A stretch of DNA of 39,439 nt from Bacilli bacterium (GCA_900772095.1 CAAGQJ010000034.1:1-39439); one strand, 5' to 3'; numbered from the stretch's first letter, positions 22,789 through 31,889 are shown. Translations and numbers: made by a program. Notes: generated by a model not told the origin, from the sequence alone.

Positions 22789-23445
22789 ATGGGACAAAAA
22801 GTAAGTCCAACTGGATTTAGAATTGGTGTAAACAAAGATTGGGAATCAAAATGGATGGCTCCTAAAAAAGATTTTTCTAAGTACTTATTAAATGACATCA
22901 AAATAAGAGAATATTTAGAAAAGAATTTAAAAGATTCAAGTATTTCTAAAGTAGAAATCGAAAGAAATGCAAAAAGATGTGAAGTAATAATTCACACTTC
23001 AAAACCAGGTGTAATAATAGGACGTGGCGGAGAAGAAATAAATAAATTAAAACAAGCATTATCTAAATTGGTTGGTGAGAATGTTCAAGTTTCTATCATG
23101 GATGTAAAAAACATTGATTTAAACGCAGAATTAGTTGCACAATCTGTAGCAAAACAAATTGAAAACAGAGCACCATTTAGACAAGCACAAAAGAAAGCTA
23201 TTCGTGCTGCCATGAAAGCAGGAGCAAAAGGAATTAAAATTTTAGTTTCTGGTAGATTAAATGGCGTAGAAATGGCTAGAAGTGAAAGACATTCTGAAGG
23301 AATAATACCATTACATACAATTCGTGCTGATGTTGATTATGGATTTGCCGAAGCAAACACTACATACGGAAAAATCGGAGTAAAAGTTTGGATATGTAAA
23401 GGAGAAATATTACCTTCTAAGTCCAAAAAAGAAGGAGGTAATTAA
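22789..23445 (+). CDS. rpsC: 30S ribosomal protein S3
   Basis: A 218-aa S3 with a KH RNA-binding motif at GVIIGRGGEEINKLK and the C-terminal block GRLNGVEMARSE. It forms part of the mRNA entry channel. AGGAGG precedes the ATG. Confidence 0.98.
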   Translation: MGQKVSPTGFRIGVNKDWESKWMAPKKDFSKYLLNDIKIREYLEKNLKDSSISKVEIERNAKRCEVIIHTSKPGVIIGRGGEEINKLKQALSKLVGENVQVSIMDVKNIDLNAELVAQSVAKQIENRAPFRQAQKKAIRAAMKAGAKGIKILVSGRLNGVEMARSERHSEGIIPLHTIRADVDYGFAEANTTYGKIGVKVWICKGEILPSKSKKEGGN

Positions 23446-23447
23446 TT

Positions 23448-23876
23448 ATGTTAATACCATCTAGGACAAAATATAGAAGAGTTCATAGATTAAAATACGA
23501 AGGAAAAGCAAAAGGGAATACAAAACTTTCATTCGGAGACTATGGATTACAAGCTAAAGAAGGCGCTTGGATTACAAATAATCAAATAGAAGCAGCCCGT
23601 ATAGCAATGACACGTTATATGAAACGTGGAGGAAAAGTATATATCAATATTTTCCCACACATGCCTAAAACAGCAAAACCACTAGAAGTTCGTATGGGTT
23701 CTGGTAAAGGTTCTGTTGATAAATGGATGGCAGTAGTAAAAGAAGGAAAAATATTATTTGAAATTTCTGGTGTATCAGAAGAAATAGCAAGAGAAGCATT
23801 ACGCTTAGCTTCTCACAAATTACCAATTAAAACCAAATTTGTAAAAAAAGAAGAAATGGGTGGTGAAAACGCATGA
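23448..23876 (+). CDS. rplP: 50S ribosomal protein L16
   Basis: A 142-aa L16 starting MLIPSRTKYRRVHR and carrying INIFPHMPKTAKPLEVRMG. It lies near the A-site tRNA. It begins 2 bases after rpsC and overlaps rpmC by 4 bases (ATGA). Confidence 0.98.
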   Translation: MLIPSRTKYRRVHRLKYEGKAKGNTKLSFGDYGLQAKEGAWITNNQIEAARIAMTRYMKRGGKVYINIFPHMPKTAKPLEVRMGSGKGSVDKWMAVVKEGKILFEISGVSEEIAREALRLASHKLPIKTKFVKKEEMGGENA

Positions 23877-24064
23877 AAATGGAAGAATTAAGAAAACTAT
23901 CCACAGAAGAACTAAACACAAAAATAAAAGAATCTAAAGAAGAATTATTCAATTTGCGTTTCCAACAAGCTACAGGAAATTTAGAAAAACCAACTAGATT
24001 AAGAGATCTAAGAAAACAAGTTGCAAGAATGAAAACAATAATTCGCGAACGTGAGAATAATTAA
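23873..24064 (+). CDS. rpmC: 50S ribosomal protein L29
   Basis: A 63-aa all-helical L29 with LRKLSTEELNTKIKESKEEL and LFNLRFQQATGNLE. Start may be the ATG at 23873 or the second Met at 23879; the first gives the usual overlap. Confidence 0.96.
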   Translation: MKMEELRKLSTEELNTKIKESKEELFNLRFQQATGNLEKPTRLRDLRKQVARMKTIIRERENN

Positions 24065-24079
24065 TTAGGAGGACACATT

Positions 24080-24337
24080 ATGGATAAAGTTAAAAAAGAA
24101 TTAGTTGGAAAAGTTGTTAGTAATAAAAACAATAAAACTATTACCGTATTAGTAGAAACATATAAGAAACATCCTAAATATGGTAAAAGAGTTAAATATA
24201 GTAAAAAATATACTGCTCACGATGAAACTAATAAAGCAAAAGTAGGAGACATAGTTAGAATAGTGGAAACAAGACCACTTTCAAAAACAAAAAGATTCTA
24301 TTTAGCAGAAATAGTTGAAGAAAGAGTAATATTATAA
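24080..24337 (+). CDS. rpsQ: 30S ribosomal protein S17
   Basis: An 85-aa OB-fold protein with ELVGKVVSNKNNKTITVLVE and KYTAHDETNKAKVGDIV. It binds early to 16S rRNA. TTAGGAGG precedes the ATG. Confidence 0.98.
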   Translation: MDKVKKELVGKVVSNKNNKTITVLVETYKKHPKYGKRVKYSKKYTAHDETNKAKVGDIVRIVETRPLSKTKRFYLAEIVEERVIL

Positions 24338-24350
24338 GGAGGAAGTAAAC

Positions 24351-24719
24351 ATGGTTCAACAAGAAACACGTTTAAAAGTTGCTGACAACTCTGGAGCTCG
24401 TGAATTACTTGTAATAAGAGTACTTGGAGGAAGCAAGGTTAAATTTGGTAATATTGGAGATGTAGTAGTAGGCACAGTAAAAAAAGCAGTACCTAATGGA
24501 ACTACAAAAAAAGGTAAAGTAGTAAAAGCTGTTATTGTAAGAACTGTTGAAGGTGTAAGACGTGATGATGGCTCATACATAAAATTTGATGACAATGCAT
24601 GTGTGTTAATAAAAGACGATAAGTCTCCAATCGGAACACGTGTATTTGGCCCAGTTGCTAGAGAACTTCGTGATAAGGATTATATGAAAATCGTTTCTTT
24701 AGCAAAAGAAGTTTTATAG
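24351..24719 (+). CDS. rplN: 50S ribosomal protein L14
   Basis: A 122-aa L14, full length, with TRLKVADNSGARELLVIRVL and a C-terminal FGPVARELRDKDYMKI. It forms an inter-subunit bridge. Confidence 0.98.
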   Translation: MVQQETRLKVADNSGARELLVIRVLGGSKVKFGNIGDVVVGTVKKAVPNGTTKKGKVVKAVIVRTVEGVRRDDGSYIKFDDNACVLIKDDKSPIGTRVFGPVARELRDKDYMKIVSLAKEVL

Positions 24720-24729
24720 GAGGTAAATT

Positions 24730-25041
24730 ATGAAATTAAAAGTAGGAGATAAAGTTAGAGTAATGGTCGGAAAAGACAAAGGCAAAGAAGGAAAAATTAC
24801 TCATACATTCAAAAACGAGAACAAAGTAATAATTGAAGGACTTAATATTGTTAAAAAACATGTTAAACCTAACACTTCTAACGAAACTGGTGGAATTATA
24901 GAAACAGAAGCAAAAATAGATGCTTCAAACGTAATGATAATCGACTCTAAAACTAATAAAGTTACAAGAGTATATCATGATATAGATAAAAAAAGTAATA
25001 AAAAAGTTAGAGTGAGTAAAGCTCACAATAAACTTGATTAA
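24730..25041 (+). CDS. rplX: 50S ribosomal protein L24
   Basis: A 103-aa L24 with a KOW motif at KVGDKVRVMVGKDKGKEGKI. It initiates large-subunit assembly. TAGGAGG overlaps the end of rplN. Confidence 0.98.
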   Translation: MKLKVGDKVRVMVGKDKGKEGKITHTFKNENKVIIEGLNIVKKHVKPNTSNETGGIIETEAKIDASNVMIIDSKTNKVTRVYHDIDKKSNKKVRVSKAHNKLD

Positions 25042-25058
25042 TTGGAAGGAGGGTATAT

Positions 25059-25598
25059 ATGAACCGCCTAAAAGAAAAATATAACAAGGAAATAGTTCCT
25101 AGTTTAAAACAAAAATTTAATTATAAATCAGTAATGCAAGTTCCTCGCCTTGAAAAAATAGTAGTTAACATTGGTGCAGGAGATGCTAGTCACAACTCAA
25201 AATTACTTGAAGCATGTGTTAATGACTTAATGGCCATAACAGGACAAAAACCAGTTATAACAAAGGCTAGAAAATCAATCGCAGGATTCAAAATTCGTGA
25301 AGGACAAAATATTGGATGTAAAGTAACTTTAAGAGGAGAAAATATGTACAACTTCTTAGACAAACTAATTTCAGTATCACTTCCACGCGTTAGAGATTTT
25401 AGAGGTGTATCATCAAAAGCATTTGATGGAAGAGGAAATTACACAATTGGAATTAAAGAACAATTAATTTTCCCAGAAATTGAATATGATGATGTAGTTA
25501 AAGTAAGAGGTATGGATATCGTTCTTGTAACAACTGCGAAGACAAACGAAGAAGCTTATGCATTATTAGAAGAACTAGGTATGCCTTTTAAAAAATAG
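25059..25598 (+). CDS. rplE: 50S ribosomal protein L5
   Basis: A 179-aa L5 with RLEKIVVNIGAGDASHNSK, GQKPVITKARKSIAGFKIRE and a C-terminal block VRGMDIVLVTTAKTNEEA. It binds 5S rRNA. Confidence 0.98.
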   Translation: MNRLKEKYNKEIVPSLKQKFNYKSVMQVPRLEKIVVNIGAGDASHNSKLLEACVNDLMAITGQKPVITKARKSIAGFKIREGQNIGCKVTLRGENMYNFLDKLISVSLPRVRDFRGVSSKAFDGRGNYTIGIKEQLIFPEIEYDDVVKVRGMDIVLVTTAKTNEEAYALLEELGMPFKK

Positions 25599-25610
25599 TC
25601 GGAGGTTATT

Positions 25611-25796
25611 ATGGCAAAAAAAAGTATGATAGCAAAAGCTAACAAAACACAAAAATTTAAAGTACGTGAATATACACGTTGTAATAGATGTGGTAGACCT
25701 CACGGAGTATTAAAAAAATATGGTCTTTGTCGTATTTGCTTCAGAGAATTAGCAAATAAAGGACAAATTCCAGGAGTAAAAAAATCAAGCTGGTAG
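25611..25796 (+). CDS. rpsN: 30S ribosomal protein S14, zinc-binding type Z
   Basis: A 61-aa S14 with two Cys pairs, CNRCGRPHG and CRICFRE, which hold one zinc. Many Firmicutes also carry a zinc-free copy elsewhere, which is not in this window. GGAGG precedes the ATG. Confidence 0.98.
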   Translation: MAKKSMIAKANKTQKFKVREYTRCNRCGRPHGVLKKYGLCRICFRELANKGQIPGVKKSSW

Positions 25797-25815
25797 CGAG
25801 AAGGAGGAATTTATA

Positions 25816-26202
25816 ATGGTAGTAACAGATCCAATTGCAGATATGCTTACAAGAATTCGTAATGCTAATGCAATGAAATATAAAGAAGTATCAATGCCTG
25901 TATCAAATGTAAAAAAAGAAATTGCTAAAATATTAAAAGAAGAAGGTTTCATTGAAGACTATAAAGTTGAAGAAGGAACACTTACATTAACTTTAAAATA
26001 TACAACAAAAAAAGAAAGGGTAATTACAGGACTTAAACGTATTTCAAAACCTGGTTTAAGAGTTTATGCTAAAAAAGACGAAGTACCAAAAGTATTAAAT
26101 GGCTTCGGTATAGCAATTGTTTCAACATCTAAAGGTATTATGACAGATAAAGAAGCAAGAAAACAATCACTTGGTGGAGAAGTAATGGCTTATATCTGGT
26201 AA
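25816..26202 (+). CDS. rpsH: 30S ribosomal protein S8
   Basis: A 128-aa S8 with DPIADMLTRIRNANA, KPGLRVYAKKDEVPKVLNG and the ending LGGEVMAYIW. In many bacteria S8 represses the spc operon. Its start is 19 bases after rpsN. Confidence 0.98.
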   Translation: MVVTDPIADMLTRIRNANAMKYKEVSMPVSNVKKEIAKILKEEGFIEDYKVEEGTLTLTLKYTTKKERVITGLKRISKPGLRVYAKKDEVPKVLNGFGIAIVSTSKGIMTDKEARKQSLGGEVMAYIW

Positions 26203-26214
26203 TAGGTGATTATA

Positions 26215-26751
26215 ATGAGTCGTATAGGTAAAAGAATAATAGCAATTCCTGACAATGTTGCAGTTGATATAAATGATAGCACTGTTATAGTAAAAGGACC
26301 AAAAGGCGAACTTACAATGCCAATATCTAAAAATATTGAAGTTGAAGTTAAAGAAAAAGAAGTTTATGTTAATAGAACAAATGAATTAATTCCTACTAAG
26401 CAAATGCACGGAACTACTAACGCTAATATCAAAAACATGATCGAAGGAGTTTCAAATGGCTTCAAAAAAGGTCTAGAAATCGTTGGTGTAGGTTACAGAT
26501 TTAACGTTAAAGGAGACACTTTAGTAATAAATGCAGGATACTCACACCAAGTAGATATAACAATCCCAGAAGGTATTAAAGTTGAACAAAAAAGTAATAC
26601 AGAAATAGAAGTTTCTGGTATTGATAAAACAAAAGTAGGAGAATTTGCAGCTAATGTTCGTAAAGTAAGAAAACCTGAGCCATATAAAGGAAAAGGTATT
26701 AAATATGCTGGAGAACATATTAGACGTAAAGAAGGTAAAAAGGCTAAATAG
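26215..26751 (+). CDS. rplF: 50S ribosomal protein L6
   Basis: A 178-aa L6, with MSRIGKRIIAIPDNVAVDI, VGYRFNVKGDTL and the C-terminal PEPYKGKGIKYAGEHIRRKE. The ATG at 26215 is preferred to the upstream in-frame GTG at 26206, because AGGTGA is placed just before it and the length then matches the family. Confidence 0.97.
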   Translation: MSRIGKRIIAIPDNVAVDINDSTVIVKGPKGELTMPISKNIEVEVKEKEVYVNRTNELIPTKQMHGTTNANIKNMIEGVSNGFKKGLEIVGVGYRFNVKGDTLVINAGYSHQVDITIPEGIKVEQKSNTEIEVSGIDKTKVGEFAANVRKVRKPEPYKGKGIKYAGEHIRRKEGKKAK

Positions 26752-26763
26752 TAGGAGGAAAAT

Positions 26764-27111
26764 ATGGTAAAGAAAGAATCACGTAATGAAATGCGTAAAA
26801 TAAGACATGAAAGAATTAGAAAACAAATTTCTGGTACAAAAGATATCCCTAGATTATGCGTTTACCGTTCAAATATGAATATTAAAGCTCAACTAATTGA
26901 TGATGTAAATAAAATCACTTTAGCAGAAGCATCTTCTATTAATATGAAAGGCAACAATACCGAAGTAGCAACAAAAGTAGGAGAACTAATTGCTGAAGAA
27001 GCAAAAAAATTAAAAATTAAGAAAGTTGTATTTGATCGTGGTGGATATCTATACCATGGACGTGTTAAAGCTCTAGCAGATGCAGCACGTGCAAAAGGTT
27101 TAGAATTCTAG
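26764..27111 (+). CDS. rplR: 50S ribosomal protein L18
   Basis: A 115-aa L18 with RIRKQISGTKDIPRLCVYRS and FDRGGYLYHGRVKALADAAR. It joins L5 in binding 5S rRNA. TAGGAGG precedes the ATG. Confidence 0.98.
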   Translation: MVKKESRNEMRKIRHERIRKQISGTKDIPRLCVYRSNMNIKAQLIDDVNKITLAEASSINMKGNNTEVATKVGELIAEEAKKLKIKKVVFDRGGYLYHGRVKALADAARAKGLEF

Positions 27112-27125
27112 TGGGAGGTAAAATT

Positions 27126-27638
27126 ATGCAAAATAAAAAAATGAATAATAAGCCTGTTAAAACACTTGATGAAATCGTTTTGGACACTAAAGCAGTTGTT
27201 AAAGTAACACAAGGTGGACGCCAAAGAAGATTTCAAGCTGTTGTTTTAGTAGGAGACAGAAAAGGTCTTGTAGGACTTGGAACTGGTAAAGCAAACGAAG
27301 TTGCAGAAGCAGTTAAAAAAGCAAGACAAGAAGCTAATAAAAATGTTGTTAGAATTCCAATTATTGAAGGTAGAACAATTCCTCATGAAGTTGTAGGAAC
27401 TAAAGGAGCTACTAAAGTAATTATAAAACCAGCATCTGCCGGTACTGGAATTGTTGCAGGAGGAGCAGTAAGATCTGTTCTAGAACTTGTAGGATGCCAT
27501 GATATAGTATCTAAATCACTTGGATCAAGAACAAAAATCAATATGGCTAGAGCTACAATATCAGCACTTCAAAGTTTAAAAACAATTGAAGAAGTAGCAG
27601 CAATCCGTGGAAAATCTAAAGAGGAGATATTAGGATAA
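27126..27638 (+). CDS. rpsE: 30S ribosomal protein S5
   Basis: A 170-aa S5 with GGRQRRFQAVVLVGDRKGLV and GTGIVAGGAVRSVLELVG. The ATG at 27126 has GGGAGG 6 bases upstream; the longer frame starts at a GTG within that site. Its stop overlaps the rplO start (TAATG), leaving no room for rpmD (L30), which usually stands here. Confidence 0.97.
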   Translation: MQNKKMNNKPVKTLDEIVLDTKAVVKVTQGGRQRRFQAVVLVGDRKGLVGLGTGKANEVAEAVKKARQEANKNVVRIPIIEGRTIPHEVVGTKGATKVIIKPASAGTGIVAGGAVRSVLELVGCHDIVSKSLGSRTKINMARATISALQSLKTIEEVAAIRGKSKEEILG

Positions 27639-28081
27639 TGGAATTACATGAATTAAAGAAAAACATTGGAGCCACTAGTACTAGAAAAAGAGTAGGACGT
27701 GGACCAGGTAGTGGTTTAGGAAAAACAAGTGGCAGAGGAGAAAACGGACAAAAATCTCGTAGTGGAGCTTCTATAAGAGCAGTCTTCGAAGGAGGACAAT
27801 CTCCATTATATAGAAGATTACACAAAAGAGGATTCTCTAATGCAGAATTTAAAACAAGATATGCAACAATTAATATTAGCGACTTAAATAGATTTAATGA
27901 CGGAGATGTAATAACTCCAGAATTACTAAAAGAAACTGGAATTGTAAAAAAACAATTATCAGGAATTAAAGTTCTAGGAAATGGAACACTAGAAAAAAAA
28001 TTAACAATTAAAGCACATAGATTTACACAAAGTGCATTAGAAAAGATTGAAGAATCAGGTAGTAAAGCTGAGGTGATATAG
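27638..28081 (+). CDS. rplO: 50S ribosomal protein L15
   Basis: A 147-aa L15. The Gly/Arg-rich N-terminus RKRVGRGPGSGLGKTSGRG and FEGGQSPLYRRLHKRGF are diagnostic. GAGGAG within rpsE serves as ribosome binding site. Confidence 0.98.
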   Translation: MELHELKKNIGATSTRKRVGRGPGSGLGKTSGRGENGQKSRSGASIRAVFEGGQSPLYRRLHKRGFSNAEFKTRYATINISDLNRFNDGDVITPELLKETGIVKKQLSGIKVLGNGTLEKKLTIKAHRFTQSALEKIEESGSKAEVI

Positions 28082-28082
28082 G

Positions 28083-29360
28083 ATGTTTAAGCCTCTTAAA
28101 CAACTATTTACTAAAAAGAATAAAGATTTAAGAAAAAGAATTTATTTTACACTAGCAGTTTTAACCCTATTCATCGTTGGCACAACAATTGAAGTTCCAG
28201 GAACACAGGCAATAACTAAAAACCTAGGTTTCTTAGAATTACTTAACGTTATGGGAGGAGGGGCCCTAGAAAAGTTTTCAATTTTCTCATTAGGTGTAAC
28301 TCCATATATAACTGCATCAATTATAATTCAATTACTTCAAATGGATATTATTCCATATTTCAAAGAATTATCTGAGCAAGGGCATACAGGTCAGCAAAAA
28401 CTAAACCAAATAACAAGATATGTAGGTATAGCATTTGCATTTGTTCAAGGCTTTGCAATGGCTTACGCTTTTTTAGGAAAAGATGCCGGAATAATAAACC
28501 AATTAGAAGTAGCACTAATAATGACAGCAGGAACAGCATTCCTATTATGGCTTGGTGATCAAGTAACTCAAAAAGGTATAGGAAATGGAGTTTCACTAAT
28601 AATTATGGCAGGTATAGTAGCATCACTTCCAAATATGATGATAACTGCATTTAAAACATTAGTAGATTTCACTACAACCAAAACTGGAATAGTAGGAATG
28701 GCAAGTTTCTTATTATTCGTATTAGTGTATCTAATTGTTATAGTAGGAGTAATTTTTGTTGAAGGTGCAGAAAGAAGAATTTCAATACAATATGCAAACA
28801 AATCAACAGCTAGTTTAGGCAAACAAACATACATGCCTATCAAAATAAATTCAGCAGGTGTTATCCCTGTAATATTTGCATCAAGCTTACTTGCAGTACC
28901 AGCAACAATTGCTCAATTTGTAAGCAATGAAAAATTTACAAGTTTTGTAAATACTTACTTAGATTACACAAAACCAGTAGGATTTATATTGTTTATAGTT
29001 TTAATATTCTTCTTTGCATATTTCTATACATTTATACAAATGAAACCAGACCAAATGGCAAAGAATTTACAAAACAACGGAGGTTATGTTCCAGGAATTA
29101 GACCAGGAGAAGCAACTACTAAATACTTTACAGATGTTTTATCTAGATTAACTATAGTAGGAGCATTCTTCTTAACAGTACTAGCAGCACTTCCAATTCT
29201 AGTAAATACATTTACAGATTTACCATCAACAGTATCACTAGGAGGAACAGGATTATTAATCGTTGTAGGTGTAGCTATAGAAACATATAAACAATTAGAA
29301 AGTAGCCTTTTAAGTAGAACATATGATGGGGTTAAAAGAAATAGTAGGAGAAGAAGATAA
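28083..29360 (+). CDS. secY: Protein translocase subunit SecY
   Basis: A 425-aa channel protein of the Sec translocon with ten predicted membrane helices. Seen: TTIEVPGTQ early, LGVTPYITASIIIQLLQM (plug and helix 2 region), QKGIGNGVSLIIMAGI and NNGGYVPGIRPGEAT near the cytoplasmic C4/C5 loops. It moves unfolded preproteins and inserts membrane proteins. GAGGTG ends in the previous stop codon. One-base overlap with adk. Confidence 0.98.
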   Translation: MFKPLKQLFTKKNKDLRKRIYFTLAVLTLFIVGTTIEVPGTQAITKNLGFLELLNVMGGGALEKFSIFSLGVTPYITASIIIQLLQMDIIPYFKELSEQGHTGQQKLNQITRYVGIAFAFVQGFAMAYAFLGKDAGIINQLEVALIMTAGTAFLLWLGDQVTQKGIGNGVSLIIMAGIVASLPNMMITAFKTLVDFTTTKTGIVGMASFLLFVLVYLIVIVGVIFVEGAERRISIQYANKSTASLGKQTYMPIKINSAGVIPVIFASSLLAVPATIAQFVSNEKFTSFVNTYLDYTKPVGFILFIVLIFFFAYFYTFIQMKPDQMAKNLQNNGGYVPGIRPGEATTKYFTDVLSRLTIVGAFFLTVLAALPILVNTFTDLPSTVSLGGTGLLIVVGVAIETYKQLESSLLSRTYDGVKRNSRRRR

Positions 29361-29989
29361 TGAAAAATATTATTTTATTAGCACCTCCAGCCGCAGGTAA
29401 AGGTACATTATCACAAATTTTATCCGAAAAATATGGATATATATCTTTATCAACTGGAGATATCTTAAGAGAAAAAGCAAAGTTTGATGAAGAACTAAAG
29501 AAAAAAATGAGCGAAGGCAAATTACTAGATGACGAAACTGTATTTGATGCCTTAACTTATTACTTGGGAAAAATTGACAAACCATATATACTTGATGGCT
29601 TTCCAAGAACAGTAAAACAAGCAGAAATGTACGACGATTTATTAACTAAAATGAATAAAGACTTAGGTGTAGTTATTTATTTAGATGTTGATAAAGAAGA
29701 GTTAAAACAAAGAGTAACAACAAGAATAATTTGTCCAAACTGTAAAAAATCTTATTCAACAAGAAACAAAGACTTATTTCCAAAAGAAGAAGGCATCTGC
29801 GATGAATGTAAAACTAGTTTAATATCTAGAGAAGATGATAAAGAAGAAGTATTCGAAAAAAGATATTCAGAATATCAAGAGAAAACTTCCCCACTTATAA
29901 ACTTCTATAAAGAAAAAAACTTACTCGTTACAATAAATACTCCAACTATTAAAGATATGGAAATAGAAGCAGAAAAGGTAATAAAATAA
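29360..29989 (+). CDS. adk: Adenylate kinase with altered P-loop
   Basis: A 209-aa kinase converting ATP + AMP to 2 ADP. The zinc-type LID is complete (CPNC ... CDEC, about 128-156), and STGDILR, DGFPRTVKQAE and SREDDKEEVFEKR are present. The P-loop is APPAAGKGT (8-16) in place of the usual GxPGAGKGT: the first Gly and the fourth-position Gly are both Ala, while GKGT is kept. The fold and the remaining site argue that it works, with a changed loop. secY-adk-map-infA order is typical of Firmicutes. Confidence 0.96.
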   Translation: MKNIILLAPPAAGKGTLSQILSEKYGYISLSTGDILREKAKFDEELKKKMSEGKLLDDETVFDALTYYLGKIDKPYILDGFPRTVKQAEMYDDLLTKMNKDLGVVIYLDVDKEELKQRVTTRIICPNCKKSYSTRNKDLFPKEEGICDECKTSLISREDDKEEVFEKRYSEYQEKTSPLINFYKEKNLLVTINTPTIKDMEIEAEKVIK

Positions 29990-29992
29990 TAT

Positions 29993-30757
29993 ATGATAAA
30001 CATAAGAAGCGATAAAGAAATAGAGTATTTGAAAATCGCTGGAAAGATTGTATATGATACTCATCAATACTTAAAAAAATACATAAAACCTGGTATTACA
30101 ACAAAAAAATTAGATGAATTAGCAGAAAAATTCATTCTAAGTAAAGGTGCTACTCCATCCTTTAAAGGATATGAAGGCTTTCCAAGTACACTTTGTACAA
30201 GTATAAACGAAGAAGTAGTTCATGGTATTCCAAGTAAAAAAATACTTCACGAAGGAGACATAATAACTCTAGATATTGGAGCATGTTACAAAGGATACCA
30301 TGGAGACTCAGCGTGGACTTATGCAGTAGGCAAAATATCAGAAGATAAAAAGTACTTAATGGAACACACTGAAAAATCACTATACGAAGGTTTAAAAATG
30401 GTAAAACCGGGCAATAGAATAGGAGACATCTCTTCAAGTATAGAAGAGTATGCCAAAAAACACAATCTAGGAGTAGTAAAAGAATTAGTAGGTCACGGAG
30501 TTGGAACATGTGTCCATGAAGACCCAGAAATACCAAACTATGGTAAAAAAGGGACAGGGCCATTACTAAAAAAAGGCATGGTTATAGCAATAGAACCGAT
30601 GCTAACTCTTGGTAGTCCAGATATAGTAATGACAGAAAACAATTGGACTATTGAGACAGAAGATTACAGTCCATCAGCACATTTTGAGCACACAGTTGTA
30701 GTGACAGAAGATGGATATGAAATTACGACAGGAGTGTATGAAAATGGCAAAAAATGA
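29993..30757 (+). CDS. map: Methionine aminopeptidase, type I
   Basis: A 254-aa metalloprotease that removes the initiator Met. The five metal ligands are visible: LDIGACY (Asp), HGDSAW (Asp), GHGVGTCVHEDP (His), IEPML (Glu) and FEHTVVV (Glu); the active-site His is in VVHGIPS. It starts 3 bases after adk without a clear Shine-Dalgarno, so it is probably coupled. Its end overlaps infA by 14 bases. Confidence 0.97.
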   Translation: MINIRSDKEIEYLKIAGKIVYDTHQYLKKYIKPGITTKKLDELAEKFILSKGATPSFKGYEGFPSTLCTSINEEVVHGIPSKKILHEGDIITLDIGACYKGYHGDSAWTYAVGKISEDKKYLMEHTEKSLYEGLKMVKPGNRIGDISSSIEEYAKKHNLGVVKELVGHGVGTCVHEDPEIPNYGKKGTGPLLKKGMVIAIEPMLTLGSPDIVMTENNWTIETEDYSPSAHFEHTVVVTEDGYEITTGVYENGKK

Positions 30758-30959
30758 TGTAATTGAAGCAGAAGGAAAAGTTCTTGAAGTTATTCCAGGA
30801 GGAAACTTCAAAGTTGAATTATCAAACGGTCATATAATTGAAGCTCACGTTTCTGGTAAAATGCGATTAAACTATATTCGTATTTCACCAGGCGATAAGG
30901 TTATGATCGAACTTTCCCCATATGATTTAACACGTGGGCGTATAACCTATAGAAAGTAG
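30744..30959 (+). CDS. infA: Translation initiation factor IF-1
   Basis: A 71-aa OB-fold factor starting MAKNDVIEAEGKVLEVIPGG and ending RGRITYRK. It fills the A site during initiation. The ATG at 30744 has AGGAG 9 bases upstream; a Met two codons earlier is too close to that site. Confidence 0.97.
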   Translation: MAKNDVIEAEGKVLEVIPGGNFKVELSNGHIIEAHVSGKMRLNYIRISPGDKVMIELSPYDLTRGRITYRK

Positions 30960-30971
30960 GAGGTAATAATA

Positions 30972-31085
30972 ATGAAAGTAAAACCATCAGTAAAGAAAAT
31001 TTGTGCAAAATGTAAAGTTATTAAACGTAAAGGAAAAATAATGGTAATTTGTGAAAATCCAAAACACAAACAAGTTCAAGGTTAG
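30972..31085 (+). CDS. rpmJ: 50S ribosomal protein L36
   Basis: A 37-aa protein, MKVKPSVKKICAKCKVIKRK at the start with CxxC and a second set CENPKH, a zinc ribbon (Cys11, Cys14, Cys27, His32). AGGAGGT lies 6 bases before the ATG. It is a small gene easily missed by length cut-offs. Confidence 0.97.
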   Translation: MKVKPSVKKICAKCKVIKRKGKIMVICENPKHKQVQG

Positions 31086-31100
31086 TAAGGGAGGAATAAT

Positions 31101-31466
31101 ATGGCACGTATTAAAGGTGTAGAAATACCTAATGATAAGAAAATAAAAATTTCATTAACTTATATTTATGGCGTTGGTAGAGCAACTGCATCTAAAATAT
31201 TAAGCGAAACAAAAGTAGATCCAGAAAAAAGAACAAAAGACCTAACAAATGAAGAATTAGGATTAATTCGTGAAGAATTAGGTAAATACGTTACTGAAGG
31301 AGATCTAAGACGTGAAGTAGGTATGAACATCAAAACAAAAATGGAAATTGGTTCATATCAAGGAATTCGTCATAGAAGAGGTTTACCTGTAAGAGGACAA
31401 AGAACAAATAGAAATGCAAAAACTCGTAAAGGTAAAGGAAAAGTAGTAGCAAATAAGAAAAAATAG
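31101..31466 (+). CDS. rpsM: 30S ribosomal protein S13
   Basis: A 121-aa S13 with YGVGRATASKIL, GSYQGIRHRRGLPVRGQRT and NAKTRKGK. It touches the P-site tRNA and bridges the subunits. GGGAGG precedes the ATG. Confidence 0.98.
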   Translation: MARIKGVEIPNDKKIKISLTYIYGVGRATASKILSETKVDPEKRTKDLTNEELGLIREELGKYVTEGDLRREVGMNIKTKMEIGSYQGIRHRRGLPVRGQRTNRNAKTRKGKGKVVANKKK

Positions 31467-31487
31467 GAAGTTTAAGGAGGTTAAACT

Positions 31488-31871
31488 ATGGCTTATAAAC
31501 AAAGAAAAAGAAAAGTTAAAAAGAATATTCCTGAAGGTGTTGCACATATTCACGCAACATTCAATAATACAATTACTACAATTACAGATAAAGATGGAAA
31601 CGTAGTAGCATGGGCATCAAGTGGCGCAATTGGATTTAAAGGAAGCAAAAAATCAACACCATTTGCTGCAGGATTAGCAGCAGAAAAAGCTGGAAAAATG
31701 GCTTATGATGCAGGAATGAGAAAAGTTGAAGTAGTCGTAAAAGGTGTTGGACCAGGAAGAGAAACAGCTATTAGAACTTTACAAAATGCAGGTCTTGAAG
31801 TAACTACAATAAGTGACGTTACTCCAATTCCACACAACGGATGTCGTCCACCAAAAAGACCACGTAACTAA
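31488..31871 (+). CDS. rpsK: 30S ribosomal protein S11
   Basis: A 127-aa S11 with HIHATFNNTITTITDKDGN and TPIPHNGCRPPKRPR at the end. It lies on the platform near the mRNA exit. AAGGAGG precedes the ATG. Confidence 0.98.
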   Translation: MAYKQRKRKVKKNIPEGVAHIHATFNNTITTITDKDGNVVAWASSGAIGFKGSKKSTPFAAGLAAEKAGKMAYDAGMRKVEVVVKGVGPGRETAIRTLQNAGLEVTTISDVTPIPHNGCRPPKRPRN

Positions 31872-31889
31872 TAAAAGGGAGGTTAACCT

